In this document: piece after piece, positions 45,850 to 57,963 of the stretch
How the letters are laid out: every line of letters starts with the position of its first letter
How positions within the stretch are numbered: the stretch's first letter is position 1
Assembly: GCA_009667805.1 (NCBI GenBank)
Contig: CM019063.1
Location: 60,124,881-60,188,880, forward strand
Direction: 5' to 3'
DNA length: 64,000 bases
Source of the DNA: Leptobrachium leishanense
Taxonomy: Eukaryota; Chordata; Amphibia; Anura; Megophryidae
The notes under the pieces: generated by a model
The model's input: only the letters and a program-made list of their open reading frames with translations
The model's database searches: none
Told to the model about the DNA's origin: nothing
Made by a program: the position numbers and the translations under genes

Positions 45850-47439
45850 CTTATTAATAGTGATGAGCCAAACACCCCCATTTTCGGTTCGCATTCCAAC
45901 TAGAACAATTTCAAAAGTTCGAGTTCGAACTTGAACACGAACCGAACTCAATGCAAGTCAATGGGACCCGAAAGTTCGATTTTTAGAGTGCCCTCCAAGA
46001 GGGCATATATGCTAGATATTTGCCATAAAAGGTGTATGGGGGTCCGGGTAGTGCCCTGGGGGACAGGAAACAAGGACAAAAAGTTTTTTAAAAAAAACCT
46101 TTTTAAAGGAACAGTGAGTTTTCCATGAAATAAAGGTTAAGAATAAAAACGAAAAATTCCTTCAAATATCGTGCCTAGGAGGTCCCCATAACCTGCCCGT
46201 GAAGTGGCGGATTTGTAGGATGTATAGAAACATTTAAAAACAAAAAAATGACATTTCAAATGACGGTAAATGGTTTTCCTTTCATCTATTCATAAACAAC
46301 TGCTTGGGGCGGCAGTCTGTATGAAAAGAGGAGACATTTTAGGACAAGCAGAACAAGTTTAGTAATTTTTTGGGCAAAATTATGGTGAAACTTATGCAGG
46401 CTTTGGAGAAAAGTAACAATAGGTGCATTAAAATTGGGCCTTTAGTGTTGGCAACAGTGCCGTCACACCGTGACCCCTCTGTGGTATTGTGGAAGAGTGC
46501 AGTGGTGGACCCTGCGGCCCAATATTAAAATGATATGAATCTGGTATAGGCATCAGTGGCAGTGCACCCAAATATCGTGCCTTTGGTGGCAGCAAGTGCC
46601 TTAACACCGTAAGTAACCCCTCTGTGGTATTGTGGAAGAGTGCAGTGGTGGAGGTTTTGGTAATGCAGAAGAGATCCCCGATCTATTCAGTTACATCAGC
46701 AACTATAACAAAACCGGGTCAGTAATGTTTAGGCACTTGTACTGCGCTACTGTATATGGTGAGAATCGGCGCACACCAGTAGCAACAGGAAGCAAACAGA
46801 ACAGGCAGGGAATACACAGAGAGCATAGTCAAATGGCAGGCAAAGTCGGCAACAGATCGGGTCCTCAGAATAAGCAGGGTCAGTAACAAGTATACAAACT
46901 GATTCGGTAAGCTAGCGATGTGGGAATAAAGGCTGAGATACACTGAGCGTGTAGCGACGCACAGCGTAGCGAAGCGAAGAGAAGCAAACATTTTGCAGGC
47001 TTGACTTCACTCCGCTCCGCCTCGCAGCGTGTCTACACTACATTACGTTTGCTTCTCACCGCACTGGACAGGAATCCACTAACTAAATTAAAATGTACAC
47101 ACAAAACCGTTTTATTTTCACAAAGCACATGTTATATAGGCAAAAAACAGTTTCTACTGAATAAAATACATCAAAAATTACTGTTAATTTAATAGGAATA
47201 GTATAAAAATATAAAAAAAAGGTAACCCCTGATCATATATATTATAGGGACACGGAGCGCTGTGTATAGAGTAGGGATGCATTGATACCACACACAGACA
47301 TATACGTATATATCAACACGCAGACCTATATATACGTATATATCAACACGCAGATATATATATACACCCACCCACAGACCTCAGACCATATATATACAAA
47401 CGCACATGGGGGGTGGCATGTGGACAATCTCAACTAAAT

Positions 47440-47571
47440 GCGCCCCCCCATTTGGCTGATCCCTTCAGAGGAAGTGTTGAACCCGACAGAGCAGAGAATA
47501 TATATATTATTTCCTGCTCTATCGGGTTCAACATTTCTTCTGGAGGGATCAGCCAAATGGGGGGGGGACAA
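47440..47571. repeat. Inverted repeat inside copy B
   Basis: Counterpart of the foldback at 14015-14153: CCCCCATTTGGCTGATCCC inverted around a TATATATA centre. Confidence 0.8.
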
Positions 47572-47667
47572 TTAGTTGCCAAAATGTGTATGTAATACAA
47601 GTCTGGATATATATATTTATAAGAATATAGATATATATCATATATTATATATATATATATATATATA

Positions 47668-49149
47668 TAACAGAAAATATAAATGAATATATTTAAGGGA
47701 GCGCAGTACATATATTGATGGAAATTGTAGACAGGAATTGACTTAGCTTAAAATTAGTCAGCATGGGGTTGAACCTCCTTATTCGGAAATCTGATCATAT
47801 AATATCATCATCCTATATGAAAAGAAATATAGATTGCGTAGCACAGTATGACAATTTAAAACACACTTTGTGGTGTAGATGGTCGCACTCACAGAGGTGG
47901 AGCCCCCAATGGCTCGTGTAAATTCGCCTTTAGGTCTCTTATAGGAGGGGGACCTCGCCCATATGGAACCTTGAAGTTTTCCTGGGATAGAGGATAGCCA
48001 AGGTGGAGTCTTCAACGCCTCTTATCGGTTGGCTTTTAAATCTCTCATAGAGGGGAAACTTCGCCCATGTACAAATTTCTTTTTGATGGCAGGATGTACC
48101 TCAGATGTAAAGGATATCGCTATAGTGCATTATCTTTGATACACAGATAAGATATATAAAAGTGAAAACTCACGTGATTCAGAGCCTTCCAAAATGATGG
48201 CTCTGTATATTAGGCATATGGACCTCTTATTCGATCAGAGGGGGTCCTTCCTCCAGGATAGAAGTAGATGGATTTCCACAATGAAGAGAATTGAGCATAA
48301 AGGTAAAAGAAAATTTAATAGGAATAAAAACCGAAAAAAACAAATAGATTCAAAATAATATAAACCAAAAAATACGAAAATAATTTTTTTTTTTTTTTTT
48401 TTTTCTTTTTTTTTTTTTTTCTTTTCGTATTTATTCTTTTCGTATTTTTTGGTTTATATTATTTTGAATCTATTTGTTTTTTTCGGTTTTTATTCCTATT
48501 AAATTTTCTTTTACCTTTATGCTCAATTCTCTTCATTGTGGAAATCCATCTACTTCTATCCTGGAGGAAGGACCCCCTCTGATCGAATAAGAGGTCCATA
48601 TGCCTAATATACAGAGCCATCATTTTGGAAGGCTCTGAATCACGTGAGTTTTCACTTTTATATATCTTATCTGTGTATCAAAGATAATGCACTATAGCGA
48701 TATCCTTTACATCTGAGGTACATCCTGCCATCAAAAAGAAATTTGTACATGGGCGAAGTTTCCCCTCTATGAGAGATTTAAAAGCCAACCGATAAGAGGC
48801 GTTGAAGACTCCACCTTGGCTATCCTCTATCCCAGGAAAACTTCAAGGTTCCATATGGGCGAGGTCCCCCTCCTATAAGAGACCTAAAGGCGAATTTACA
48901 CGAGCCATTGGGGGCTCCACCTCTGTGAGTGCGACCATCTACACCACAAAGTGTGTTTTAAATTGTCATACTGTGCTACGCAATCTATATTTCTTTTCAT
49001 ATAGGGTGATGATATTATATGATCAGATTTCCGAATAAGGAGGTTCAACCCCATGCTGACTAATTTTAAGCTAAGTCAATTCCTGTCTACAATTTCCATC
49101 AATATATGTACTGCGCTCCCTTAAATATATTCATTTATATTTTCTGTTA
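47668..49149. repeat. Long palindrome, 713-bp arms, 56-bp T-rich centre
   Basis: Arms 47668-48380 and 48437-49149 are collinear with no net indel. Over the 78 codons at 47779-48015 (-) and 48802-49038 (+) only one residue differs. The centre (48381-48436) is mostly T runs with a second TTTTCGTATTT. The outer edge abuts (TA)n on the left; on the right a 110-bp single-copy tail (49150-49259) precedes (TA)n. The duplicated open frame is part of the arm, not evidence of a gene. Confidence 0.95.
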
Positions 49150-49503
49150 GACATTGGGAAGGTGACAGGTACACCTAATAGGTGAGCAGCATTATATATC
49201 ACCAGTTTATTATACGACACAGCGCCGATACTCTGAACGTCTTTTCGTTCTACTTTTCGATATATATATATATATATATCATACCTGCCCTTACCTTCCC
49301 CTATAAATTTGCTAAAAATATACACACAAAAAAAACAAACCACTGCCTGAGACCCCACGCAGCCCACATGCCACCCCCCTCTGCCTGGCTGAATGTATCT
49401 AATATATATAATTAAATACATTCAGCCAGGTAGAGAAAGAAAAAAAAAGTTTTATTTTATGTTCCCGGGGACATTTAAAAATGTCCTCTGATTTTTTTTT
49501 AGA

Positions 49504-49740
49504 AATGTGTCGCCTTACCTTAGCCTGGTGGTCAGTGGGGGCTCCCTGGATCCTGGTTGTGGGGTGGGGTCTGCCATGGCCGCAGGTGCAGTGGCTCCCT
49601 CCCTGCGCTGCCTGTCTCTGCCACATGCACCCGGGCGGTTAGCCCGCACAATCGCAGCTCTGTTATCCGGCGGCCGCATGCTCTTTAAGGGGATCCTTGG
49701 GAGGCCCCCAGCAGGCTGCCCTCTACAGTGCTTGATTAGA
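49504..49740 (+). other. GC-rich block in copy B
   Basis: Counterpart of 14468-14697. The same frame is open but carries substitutions and a 3' indel relative to copy A. Not called as a gene. Confidence 0.4.
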
Positions 49741-50045
49741 GGGCCGTGTCTGCCTGATGTTTTAGTAGCAAGAATGTTTTATCCCATAGGCTTCAATGTT
49801 AAAAATATTCCCGTTTTAATTCAATATCTAATAAACCGTTGCTTATAATATTCTGCAGTAAAGAGTCTCTTTATTTCTTGACTTTTTAGTATTTTTTAAA
49901 CATTTTTTAGACTTTTTTCAAAAAACTTTTTTTAGAACTTTTGGCGAACGTCCCAAAAAGTTCGAAGTTCGCCAACTGTTGAACGGCCGATGTTCGATGC
50001 GGACTGCGAACAGATCGAACCGAACAGCTCATCCCTACTTATTAA

Positions 50046-50591
50046 GCTGGTGGGTTAAAGTGGGTTTCAACCAGAATCGACAATGTTTTCTGATGGTATA
50101 GACATCTGCCACGAGTCACTAAATCATGCATATGTTTTGCTTTCACAATGGAGGTTATATCTGCGTGTTACCTCAGCATCTGACAAATCATAAATCTGTC
50201 CATTTTTATCATTCTTATTATGATAAAAATGGACAGATTTATGATTTGGCCATTTTTATCATTCTTATTATGATAATTCTTGGAATAATTCATGTTTTTC
50301 ATTTTCCTAGAAGTTAATAACTTCACGCCCCCCCCCGCCCCCCATCCCGATGTCCTGACATTTACTATTCAAATTTCATAACCTGAATCTCATGTAGAAA
50401 GCATCTCCCTTGATATAATTTATTTCATGTAAAGCAGGTCCTGGATGTCGTTTTGAAGTATAATCACAACGGATCGGCCACTCTAGTGTCGTTTTTTTAA
50501 ACTATTAGATGGAAACGGGATATTTAACTAGGGAATACGGAATACTGTTACCATGTAATTAATAGAGTCACATTGATGGATACAAAGGATG
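50046..50591. other. Unrecognised, with a hairpin at 50185-50247
   Basis: Arms of 27 bp (50185-50211 and 50221-50247) are exact inverses around TTCTTATTA. CCATTTTTATCATTC is then repeated directly (50200, 50250). No gene. Confidence 0.7.
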
Positions 50592-50695
50592 CCGTTCACC
50601 AGGGGCGTCGCTAGGGGTGGCAGAGGGTGAGGCCCGCACCGGGTGACACCAACCCCTACGGTGACACCATAAAAAAAAAAAAAAATTTTTACACA

Positions 50696-50770
50696 AAAAT
50701 ATTTTACCAGCAAGGATACATTGAGAATTCTCTCATTTACCAAGTATGTCCTGGGTAGGCAAGGTCTAGC
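50696..50770 (-). mobile_element. L2-like tail fragment
   Basis: TTTTACCAGCAAGGATACATT with TCTCATTTACCAAGTATGTCC is the inverse of the tail shared by L2 and the SINEs. No tRNA-like head is present. Confidence 0.7.
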
Positions 50771-50812
50771 ATGGCACTTTCCAGGGGGTGGCAAAAAAAA
50801 CACTACAAAGAG

Positions 50813-52452
50813 TAGACATGTGCACAGCACAAAATTTCGTTTTGAACTAATGGATTAGTCCTAAAATGCAATTTATTTAGTTGCTAAAGAAATTGGTTTT
50901 CAGTTCTTTAGTATGAAAACTAATTTCATTCATCCGAAAACCAGTGGATACAATTACTATTGTAGTGACACCTCAGAGGGCTGAGATCGCTGCTTGTTAC
51001 AGTATCTCTCACTCTCAGCACAATGTGTCAGGCAAAGCTGTTGCAGTAACTGACTGCTGCTCATCACACTGCTCAGAGTTTCAGTAAAACTAGTAAATAA
51101 TATTTTTATATATAAGAGTTTATAACAATATTATTTCCTTGTTTTACTGAAACTCTGGGCGCTGTTCCAGTCGGTTACTGTAACAGCTGAGCCTGAAACA
51201 TCGTAGAGAGAGATAATATAACAAGCAGCCGATCTCAGCGCTCACAGCCACTGTATTTAAAGGGCTAAAAAAAGGCTCCTCTCTGTATAATGTATAGAAC
51301 ATCATACTGCTTTAATGAATACTCCTCTCTGTATAATGTAGATAACATCCTCCTGCATTAATACCCCTCTCTGTATAGTGTATAGAACATCCTTCTGAAT
51401 TAATTAATGTCCCTCTCTGTATAGAACATCCTCCTCAATTTATACCTTTCTCTGTATAATGTACAGAACATCCTCCTGCATTAATTAATGCCCCTCTCTG
51501 TATAGAACATCCTACTGCATTGGCATGTGGAGGGTGCAGAACTTCGGAATGCAATGCTTATCCAGCACAGGAGAGGGAACTGTTACTTAAACTTTGTATC
51601 TCTGTGGGGAGACACAGGACTATAAAAGCAGGGGAAAGGGAAAATATTAACGTAAATCAGTCAGAGAAGAGATGACTGGTGCAAATTTATTTTTATAATA
51701 AAATAAAGCACTTTAAATCCAAGGAAAACATTCAAATAAATCACACTGAAGGCTCATAATGACAGAGTAATTGTGAGAGCTGGATACTAAATATATCAGG
51801 CGTAAAAAAACCTTTATAACAAGCAGCACTGGGAGAGGAGAGGGACTGTATATAAAACGTGTATTATAGATGAGGAAAGGGGGATAGTGATCCTGGATAA
51901 TATAAAATGTATCAGACCTAAGCCCCTATTATGCAGAACGGGAGAGGAGATAACACACGTTTTATAAAGTCCCTCTCTTCTCCCAGCGCTGCTTGTTATA
52001 AAGGGGTTTTTACTATCCAGCCCTCCTCTGTCATGAGCTTTCAGTGTGATTTATTTGAATAGTTTCCTTCTCCAGCTGCTTTTATCATCTTGTCTGCCTC
52101 ATAGACATGCAAGGGATAAGTAAAGGTTTCCTCTCCTGTGCTGGCTGTCTGTGCTGCGAGTGAGTATCTATCACTCTGGAGCTCTATCACTGTCAGATTT
52201 TCGGGTAGGGGTCGGGAAGGATTACACATACAACCTTTTCTGTAGCTTTGTGATGTTGCGCTCTTCATTGCTGGTCTCCTTCACTCAATGTAATATCACA
52301 AAAAGGACTGAAACGAAAATGTAGTGCATCTTATTTTAGTTTCTTTCGTTTTCTGTACTGAACAGTTTCGTATCTCTTGAGTCATACGAAAACTAAATTA
52401 TCCCCAAATTCGGACTAAATCGTTTTAGTACTAAAACGAATGCACATGTCTA
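50813..52452. mobile_element. Non-autonomous hAT element, perfect 8-bp duplication
   Basis: ACAAAGAG at 50805-50812 and 52453-52460. The element begins TAGACATGTGCACAGC and ends GAATGCACATGTCTA. Internal inverted repeats include GATCGCTGCTTGTTA near 50985 against its inverse near 51215, and CCTTTATAACAAGCAGC near 51810 against its inverse near 51995. A CCCCTCTCTGTATA block recurs about five times at 51300-51510. Non-coding. The first 170 bp match 11428-11597. Confidence 0.92.
51300..51510. repeat. Short tandem block inside the hAT element
   Basis: Four to five units of about 40-55 bp: CTCTCTGTATAATGTATAGAA, CATCCT, C(T)GCATTAAT. Confidence 0.75.
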
Positions 52453-52460
52453 ACAAAGAG

Positions 52461-52975
52461 GATTTTCACAGAGCACCGAAATGACGCAGACATTTCAGTG
52501 TTCTGTTGCTCCTCGCATTTTGGGGAATCAAATTTCCCCAGTGAATTCACCACAAGGTGCAGGGAATCAGCCACCGAATGCTGCCGCAAACCCGTCGCCT
52601 GCTGTTTTAAAAAGAACTACTGAATGAAAATGTCTGGAATTAACATATAAGTTCCTATGAATGATAATAAAAAGGTCTGTTACAGAAGAAAATGCCTAAC
52701 AGGTACTAAGAAAATAAAATCACTAAATAAAGAGATTTTTTACTATGGATTAAAGGAATAAATGGTTTATTAGATATTGAATAAAACCAGGAATATTTTT
52801 AACATTGAAACCTATGGTGTTCGTTCGCCTGAATAAACCTGCCAAATGAAAACACCGGACATCAGGACATTTCTTTGCTGTTCAGTGTCTCTGAACAGGT
52901 TAACCATTACCTCTCTATGGGGATTTTCACTGTCTTCGAACAGGCACCGTACTTGCTGTCAGTTTGCCAAAATTT
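52461..52975. mobile_element. CAGGGTTATTCA-family piece, copy C7
   Basis: Family interior from CAGAGCACCGAAATGACG through TTTATTAGATATTGAAT to GAACAGGCACCGTACTTGC. Both terminal repeats are missing. Confidence 0.7.
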
Positions 52976-53332
52976 GTGTATGAGCATATCACAGAGCTCC
53001 ACAGCAATAAACCTCACAGTAATGTACGCAGTGTATGAGCATTCAGTGTTACATGGGAGTACTGACTTATGAGTAAAAGTAGTTAAAAAAAAACCCGTAA
53101 AACTCCGGGGGGGGGGTGGCACCATAAGTTACCGCACTGGGTGACACCAACCCTAGTGACGCCACTGCCGTGCACTAAGGTGCAGAATAAGTGCACCCCC
53201 AACCAATATATTGGAGGCTTTATATGGGCTCCAATTAATATGAGTAAACTTTTTCTCTGTTTTACATTCCGAAGGCATTTGTCACTGTTCTACACTAATG
53301 GGATGCTTTATTTTAAGAATTTGGAATACTAA

Positions 53333-54369
53333 CAGGGTTATTAAGAGCACCAAACTGGCCTCCGAATTGCTCCGAACAGTGAATTTCCCCGTACAGTACA
53401 ATTTTGTGGCCATTTGGCTATTCATAAAGCTGGCAGTTCGCCAAATATTAGCGAATTGCTAGCGAAATACAACAATCTTCGGCGGCAGTGAAATCCCCCA
53501 TAGAGATGTAAAGGTTAATCTATTCAGAGACACCGAACAGCACCGAAATGTCAGTGAAATGCCTTGATTTTCGGTGGTTTCATTCAGCGGGTTTAATCAG
53601 ACGAATCCCATAAATTACAATGTAAAAGAAATTCCGTGTTTTTGTTAAATATTTATTCAACTGTTTATTCTTTTCACTTGCAGCAAAAAGTCTGTTCGCT
53701 TATTTTTTAGGATTTTCTCAGCATTTTTTTTTTCATATTTTTTTTTTAAAAAATTTCTTTTTTTTTCTTTAACAGATCTTTTTATTATTTATTAATTCCA
53801 GACATTTTTGTTCAGTTGTTTTTTGCAAACAGTGTTTCAATTATGACACTTTCAATCGTTTTTTTTGGGGGGGGGTTGGCTTGTCGGCTTTTTCCGGCCG
53901 CTGGTCGGCGCTGTGTTCAGTGGGTCGTTGACTTTTTCCAGACGCATTCAGCGTGTTTTTTTGTGGCGATTCAAGGTGATCCAATGTACAGCCCTAACGA
54001 ATTTGTTGCCGCTTTATAAATACTTGTAACCGTAAATGTAACTCTGGATCGTATCGGCTGCGTTTTTTCAGCGGATTTTTGGATTTTTAAAAGTTGCCTT
54101 TTTTGTTGTTTTTATTTTTACCCGTTCATTGGCTTGTCTGCTTTTTCCGGCGGCTGTTCGGTCCTCTGTTCAACGGGTCATTGGCTAATTTTCGGGTGCG
54201 TTCTGCGTTTTTTTTGTGGCGGCGTTCGGTGGCTCTTTCACTACACTTCGGGGACCCTACGGTGAATGTTGAATTCACCACAGGGGCGGCAAATGAGACT
54301 TACCGAAGTGCAGGGAACGGGAGAGCACCGAAATGTCGGTGATATTTCAGGGCTCTGTGAATAACCCTG
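53333..54369. mobile_element. CAGGGTTATTCA-family element, copy C8
   Basis: Left CAGGGTTATTAAGAGC and right GCTCTGTGAATAACCCTG. The interior carries a partial duplication of the TTTTTCCGGC...GCTGT segment (53890 and 54143). Confidence 0.8.
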
Positions 54370-54750
54370 TATGAGTTTTTTCATGATCTACCATACCAAC
54401 GATATATTCCAACGATCCCAAGAGAGAAATTCAAACAGCAAAAAGGAGTCTTCTTTGATGAAGCTTCTCCTGCTGCTGTTTGGTGATTCCCGAAAGGGAA
54501 ATTCAAAGTTTAAAGTAGTTGTAACCATAGCGATTTTCACCATTGTTGCAAACAATGGTGAAATACTAATAAGATCATTTACTAATCATTTCATTCCATT
54601 ATTGTGATCTGTATATAAGGACTATTCATTTCGGGTAAACATCCTTTTGTCCATTGTTTACTTAAAAGAATTAACAAGAGAGTTTATTGCTGTATTTTTT
54701 CCCTTCCGTGTGATTAACTTTATATTTCACTTTCTGTCTTTCATCATTTA
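54370..54750. other. No recognisable element
   Basis: Short spacer between C8 and C9. AAATTCAAACAGCAAAAAGG and CGAAAGGGAAATTCAAAG are the only repeats noticed, and no gene is supported. Confidence 0.4.
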
Positions 54751-55651
54751 CAGGGTTATTCAAAGAGATACGAATTGTGGCCGAAAGGTAACTGAACGCT
54801 GATATTCAGCGTTCGATTACCTTTCCTGGCCATTCGGCTATTCAGAGAGCAGGCAGTTCACCAAATGTTGGCGAACTGCCTGCACATACGGTGCCTGTTC
54901 GGTGCCTGTTCGAGGGCAGTGAAATCCCCATAGAGAAGCAATGCTTCGTCTATTCAGAGAACACAAAACAGCTGAGAAAGGTTGCCGAATTGCCCTGCCA
55001 TTCAGTGGTTTAATTCGACAGGTTTATTCAAGCGAATCCCATAGGCTTCAATGTTAAAAATATTCCCATTTAATTCAATATCTAATAAACCGTTCATTAT
55101 AATAATCTGCAGTAAAGAGTCTCTTTATTTTTAAATATTTTAGGATCTTTTAGGCATTTTTCGGGGTTTTTTTGCGAAATTTTTTTCCCCTTTTTTTTAT
55201 TTAACCGTTTTTTCTTTTTTCTGTAACAGCCCTTTTTATTATCATTCATTGGATCTTATATGTAAATTTCAGACATTTTCCTTCTGTAGTTTCTTTGTAA
55301 ACAGAGTTTCACTTTTCAAACATTCAAGCGTACTGTTTTATTTTTTTCACTCCATTCGTCTGTGGTGTCGGGTTTTTCCAGCGGCTGCTCTGCGCTCTGA
55401 TCGGCTCCTGCTCGGGTTTCTCTGGCGTGTTCGGCGGGGTTAATCCAGATATTTTTGCTGGTTTCGGTGAGCGTTCACCGTGAGTGTTCGTGGGTTTTGC
55501 GGCGACTTTTCCCTGCACTACGACGGCCCCGTGGTGCTTGCTGAATACACCGCAGGGTCGCTGAAATGGGATCGCCAAATCGAACCGAATTGAAGAGAAC
55601 GAAAAGTCACCGAACGTGCGGTAACTTTTTGATTCTCTTTGAATAACCCTG
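54751..55651. mobile_element. CAGGGTTATTCA-family element, copy C9, most complete
   Basis: Left CAGGGTTATTCAAAGAG and right CTCTTTGAATAACCCTG are exact inverses. TA directly flanks both ends. All interior landmarks are present in order, making this a good reference copy. Confidence 0.88.
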
Positions 55652-56960
55652 TATATTTTACGATGCTGCATCAATTTTTATATTATTTCTTTGTTTTTTG
55701 TGACCCCCAAAACATTTTCTCCCAAGGTTTGTCCCCCTAAGCCAAGTGATTGAGTGAGCAGAATGTAAAGGAGTGTTAATAAGATCAAATGAGTTTTTGT
55801 TTTTCTATACAAACAGTAAACTCTTCTAACTAGTTGTTTCTAGTTGTTTTCTGTTTCTGCTCACTCATAACTCAGTTTTGCGAAATGCACAAAGGTACAA
55901 AGCATATAACAATAACGCACATTTAAACGGTTTACAATATCGAAGTTCTCCCCCTGCTGGAGCTACAAGCTAAATAAATCAATGTTTAACCCCTTCGCTA
56001 CCAAGTGATTTTTGATGGAAAAAAATGTTATCATAACATTTATTTAAAACATGGGACGTGAAGATAACAATTAAATATAGGGTGAAATAAAAGTTCCGCA
56101 CAGAAATTGCTTCTCTAAGATAGTCAAAAAATGGAAATCATGTTAATATGCACATTTTTTCATGTATTCGTTTATCCATTTCAGAAATATTGTTGAAATG
56201 TAAGATTCTGAGCTCTAGATGGTGTCCCTTGTCTTATACAATTTCAAACGGGGTCTGCATTATTATCATGCAGGCAGAAATGGCCTTTGTGTTAGATACA
56301 GTAACTGTGATAAAGATAAACAATAAAAATGAGCAGATCTTCTGTTTATGGGGGTTTGTAGTGATCATAATGAGATTATTAGCAATGCTGCTTCCAAAAT
56401 ATACCAATAGAATAATGTAACATTGTGTCTGTATATGGAGATTACAGTAAAACCTTTTAACTGTACTATACAGGCATTTTCACTCATTATAATCTCCTAA
56501 ATCTTATCCCTGTACAGCAGTCAGTGACCCCAGAGTTCTCCCTGTTTTCTGCCCTCTCCCTGGCAGTTGTAATGCAGCAGTAAGCTATTTTAACTTTTTA
56601 TTACAGTGAGGTTTAGCACTGATATTTGCAGATGGTTTTATGTTTTTCCAGGGTGCTTGGAGAGCCATAAAACAAAGGATTTAGTATTTTCTACAGGGGG
56701 CACAGTACTCCTGCTTTAAAAAGGTGTGAAAATGTCATTTGATATGCTAATGAATGCTTTTCAATGCATTACGATGCAAAAATTAGATAAGCATTAATGT
56801 TCATCTTTAATTTGTAAGATACATCGGCATGTAGCTAATTTACTCGGTACATTTGGGCCTTGATTTAATTCCCTAGGATAAACATTTTAAAATGACTGCA
56901 CCCTGTTAGAAAAATTTGAAATGATTTATCTACAAAAAATCCTCATTGGCTTGCGGTGTC

Positions 56961-57158
56961 TATGAGCGTATCACAGATCTGCACGGCAGCAAACGCTTTA
57001 ACGTGCCACACATTATTGTGAGTATTGTTGCCGCGCAGCACTGTGATACAGTAATGTGCGGTATGAGTGTATCACAGTGCTGCACAACATCAAAACGCAC
57101 AATAATGTGCGGTGCGTTAGAGCATTTGCTGCTGTGCAGATCTGTGATATGCTCATAC
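56961..57158. repeat. Foldback with repeated TATCACAG motifs
   Basis: TATGAGCGTATCACAGATCTG and CAGATCTGTGATATGCTCATA face each other about 160 bp apart. CAGTAATGTGCGGT and TATCACAG(T/A) motifs repeat inside. A diverged relative lies at 52978-53030. Confidence 0.8.
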
Positions 57159-57224
57159 AGACTGCACATTACTGTATCACAGAGCTCCATAGCCAAAAAA
57201 TTCATAGTAATGTGCTTTGTTTAG

Positions 57225-57748
57225 AAATTAGGGTTAGAAACTATTAGGGTAACAGATTAGGGGTACAGATTATGGTTAGAAGCTATTTGGGGAATAGATT
57301 AGGGGAACACATTATGTTAGAAGCTATTAGAGGAACAGATTAGGGGTACAGATTATGGTTAGAAGCTATTTGGGGAACAGATTAGGGGTACAGATTAGGG
57401 TTAGAATCTATTAGGGGCACAGATTAGGGAAACAGATTATGGTTAGAAGATATTAGGGGAACAGAATAGGGTTAGAAGCTATTAGGGGCATTGATTAGGG
57501 TTACGGATTAGGGTTAGAAGATATTAGGGGCATTGATTAGGGCTACAGATTAGGCTAAAAAGCTATTGGGGGCATTGATTAGGGGTACAGATTAGGGTTA
57601 GAAGATATTAGGGGCATCGATTGGGGTACAGATTAGGGTTAGAAGCTATTAGGGGCATTGATTAGGGGTACAGATTAGGGGTACAGATTAGGGTTAGATG
57701 CTATTAGGGGCATTGATTAGGGGTACAGATTAGGGTTAGAAGCTATTA
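57225..57748. repeat. Minisatellite with TTAGGG-like motifs
   Basis: About twelve units of roughly 42 bp: ATTAGGGGTACAGATTAGGG, TTAGAAGCTATTAGGGGCAT(T)G. TTAGGGTTAG occurs in many units, but the array is not a pure telomeric hexamer. Confidence 0.9.
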
Positions 57749-57963
57749 GGAAAGGCCCGATCATGGCCAACGTCACTAGGTTTGGTGGAAAAATAAAAAC
57801 TAACAATAAATAAAATAAAAAAGTGAGTTTTTTTTTTAAATAAAAAATTGTCTGGGGGTATAATAAAATAGGACTTCAAATCACATTATAACATGATGAG
57901 CATAAAACTGTCAAAATGAGCTCAGCACACGGAGGTGAAATGGCTCAGCAGTGAAGGGGTTAA

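Larger units (their letters stand above)
45858..50037 (+). mobile_element. Large hAT-like non-autonomous element, copy B
   Basis: CTTATTAA is duplicated perfectly at 45850-45857 and 50038-50045. Ends TAGTGATGAGCCAAACACC and CGAACAGCTCATCCCTA. Collinear with copy A but without its CR1 and L2 insertions. It has instead a 1.48-kb palindrome plus tail in the (TA)n tract and about 130 extra bases at 47193-47326 that include a hAT-like end (TAGGGATGCATTGATACC). No transposase. Confidence 0.92.
50600..53167. mobile_element. hAT element holding three other elements
   Basis: Left CAGGGGCGTCGCTAGGG and right CCCTAGTGACGCCACTG are inverted. Flanks CCGTTCAC (50592-50599) and CCGTGCAC (53168-53175) match at 7 of 8 bases. 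Inside are an L2-like/SINE tail (50696-50770), a complete second hAT (50813-52452) and a CAGGGTTATTCA-family piece (about 52461-52975). GGTGACACCAACCC occurs near both ends. Confidence 0.88.
55986..57963. mobile_element. TTAA-flanked DNA element, copy F2
   Basis: TTAACCCCTTCGCTACC at the left; CAGCAGTGAAGGGGTTAA at the right. About 600 bp of the interior aligns with F1. The right half additionally contains a foldback (56961-57158) and a TTAGGG-like minisatellite. A further GGTCACTATGGGGTTAA at 58280-58296 could be an alternative or second right end. Confidence 0.7.

Noticed and set aside
48802..49038. 78-codon frame present twice, at 47779-48015 (-) and 48802-49038 (+)
   Set aside because: The duplication is due to the palindrome; near identity reflects arm identity, not coding constraint.
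57225..57748. True interstitial telomere
   Set aside because: TTAGGG words are embedded in a 42-bp unit rather than arranged as hexamer tandems.
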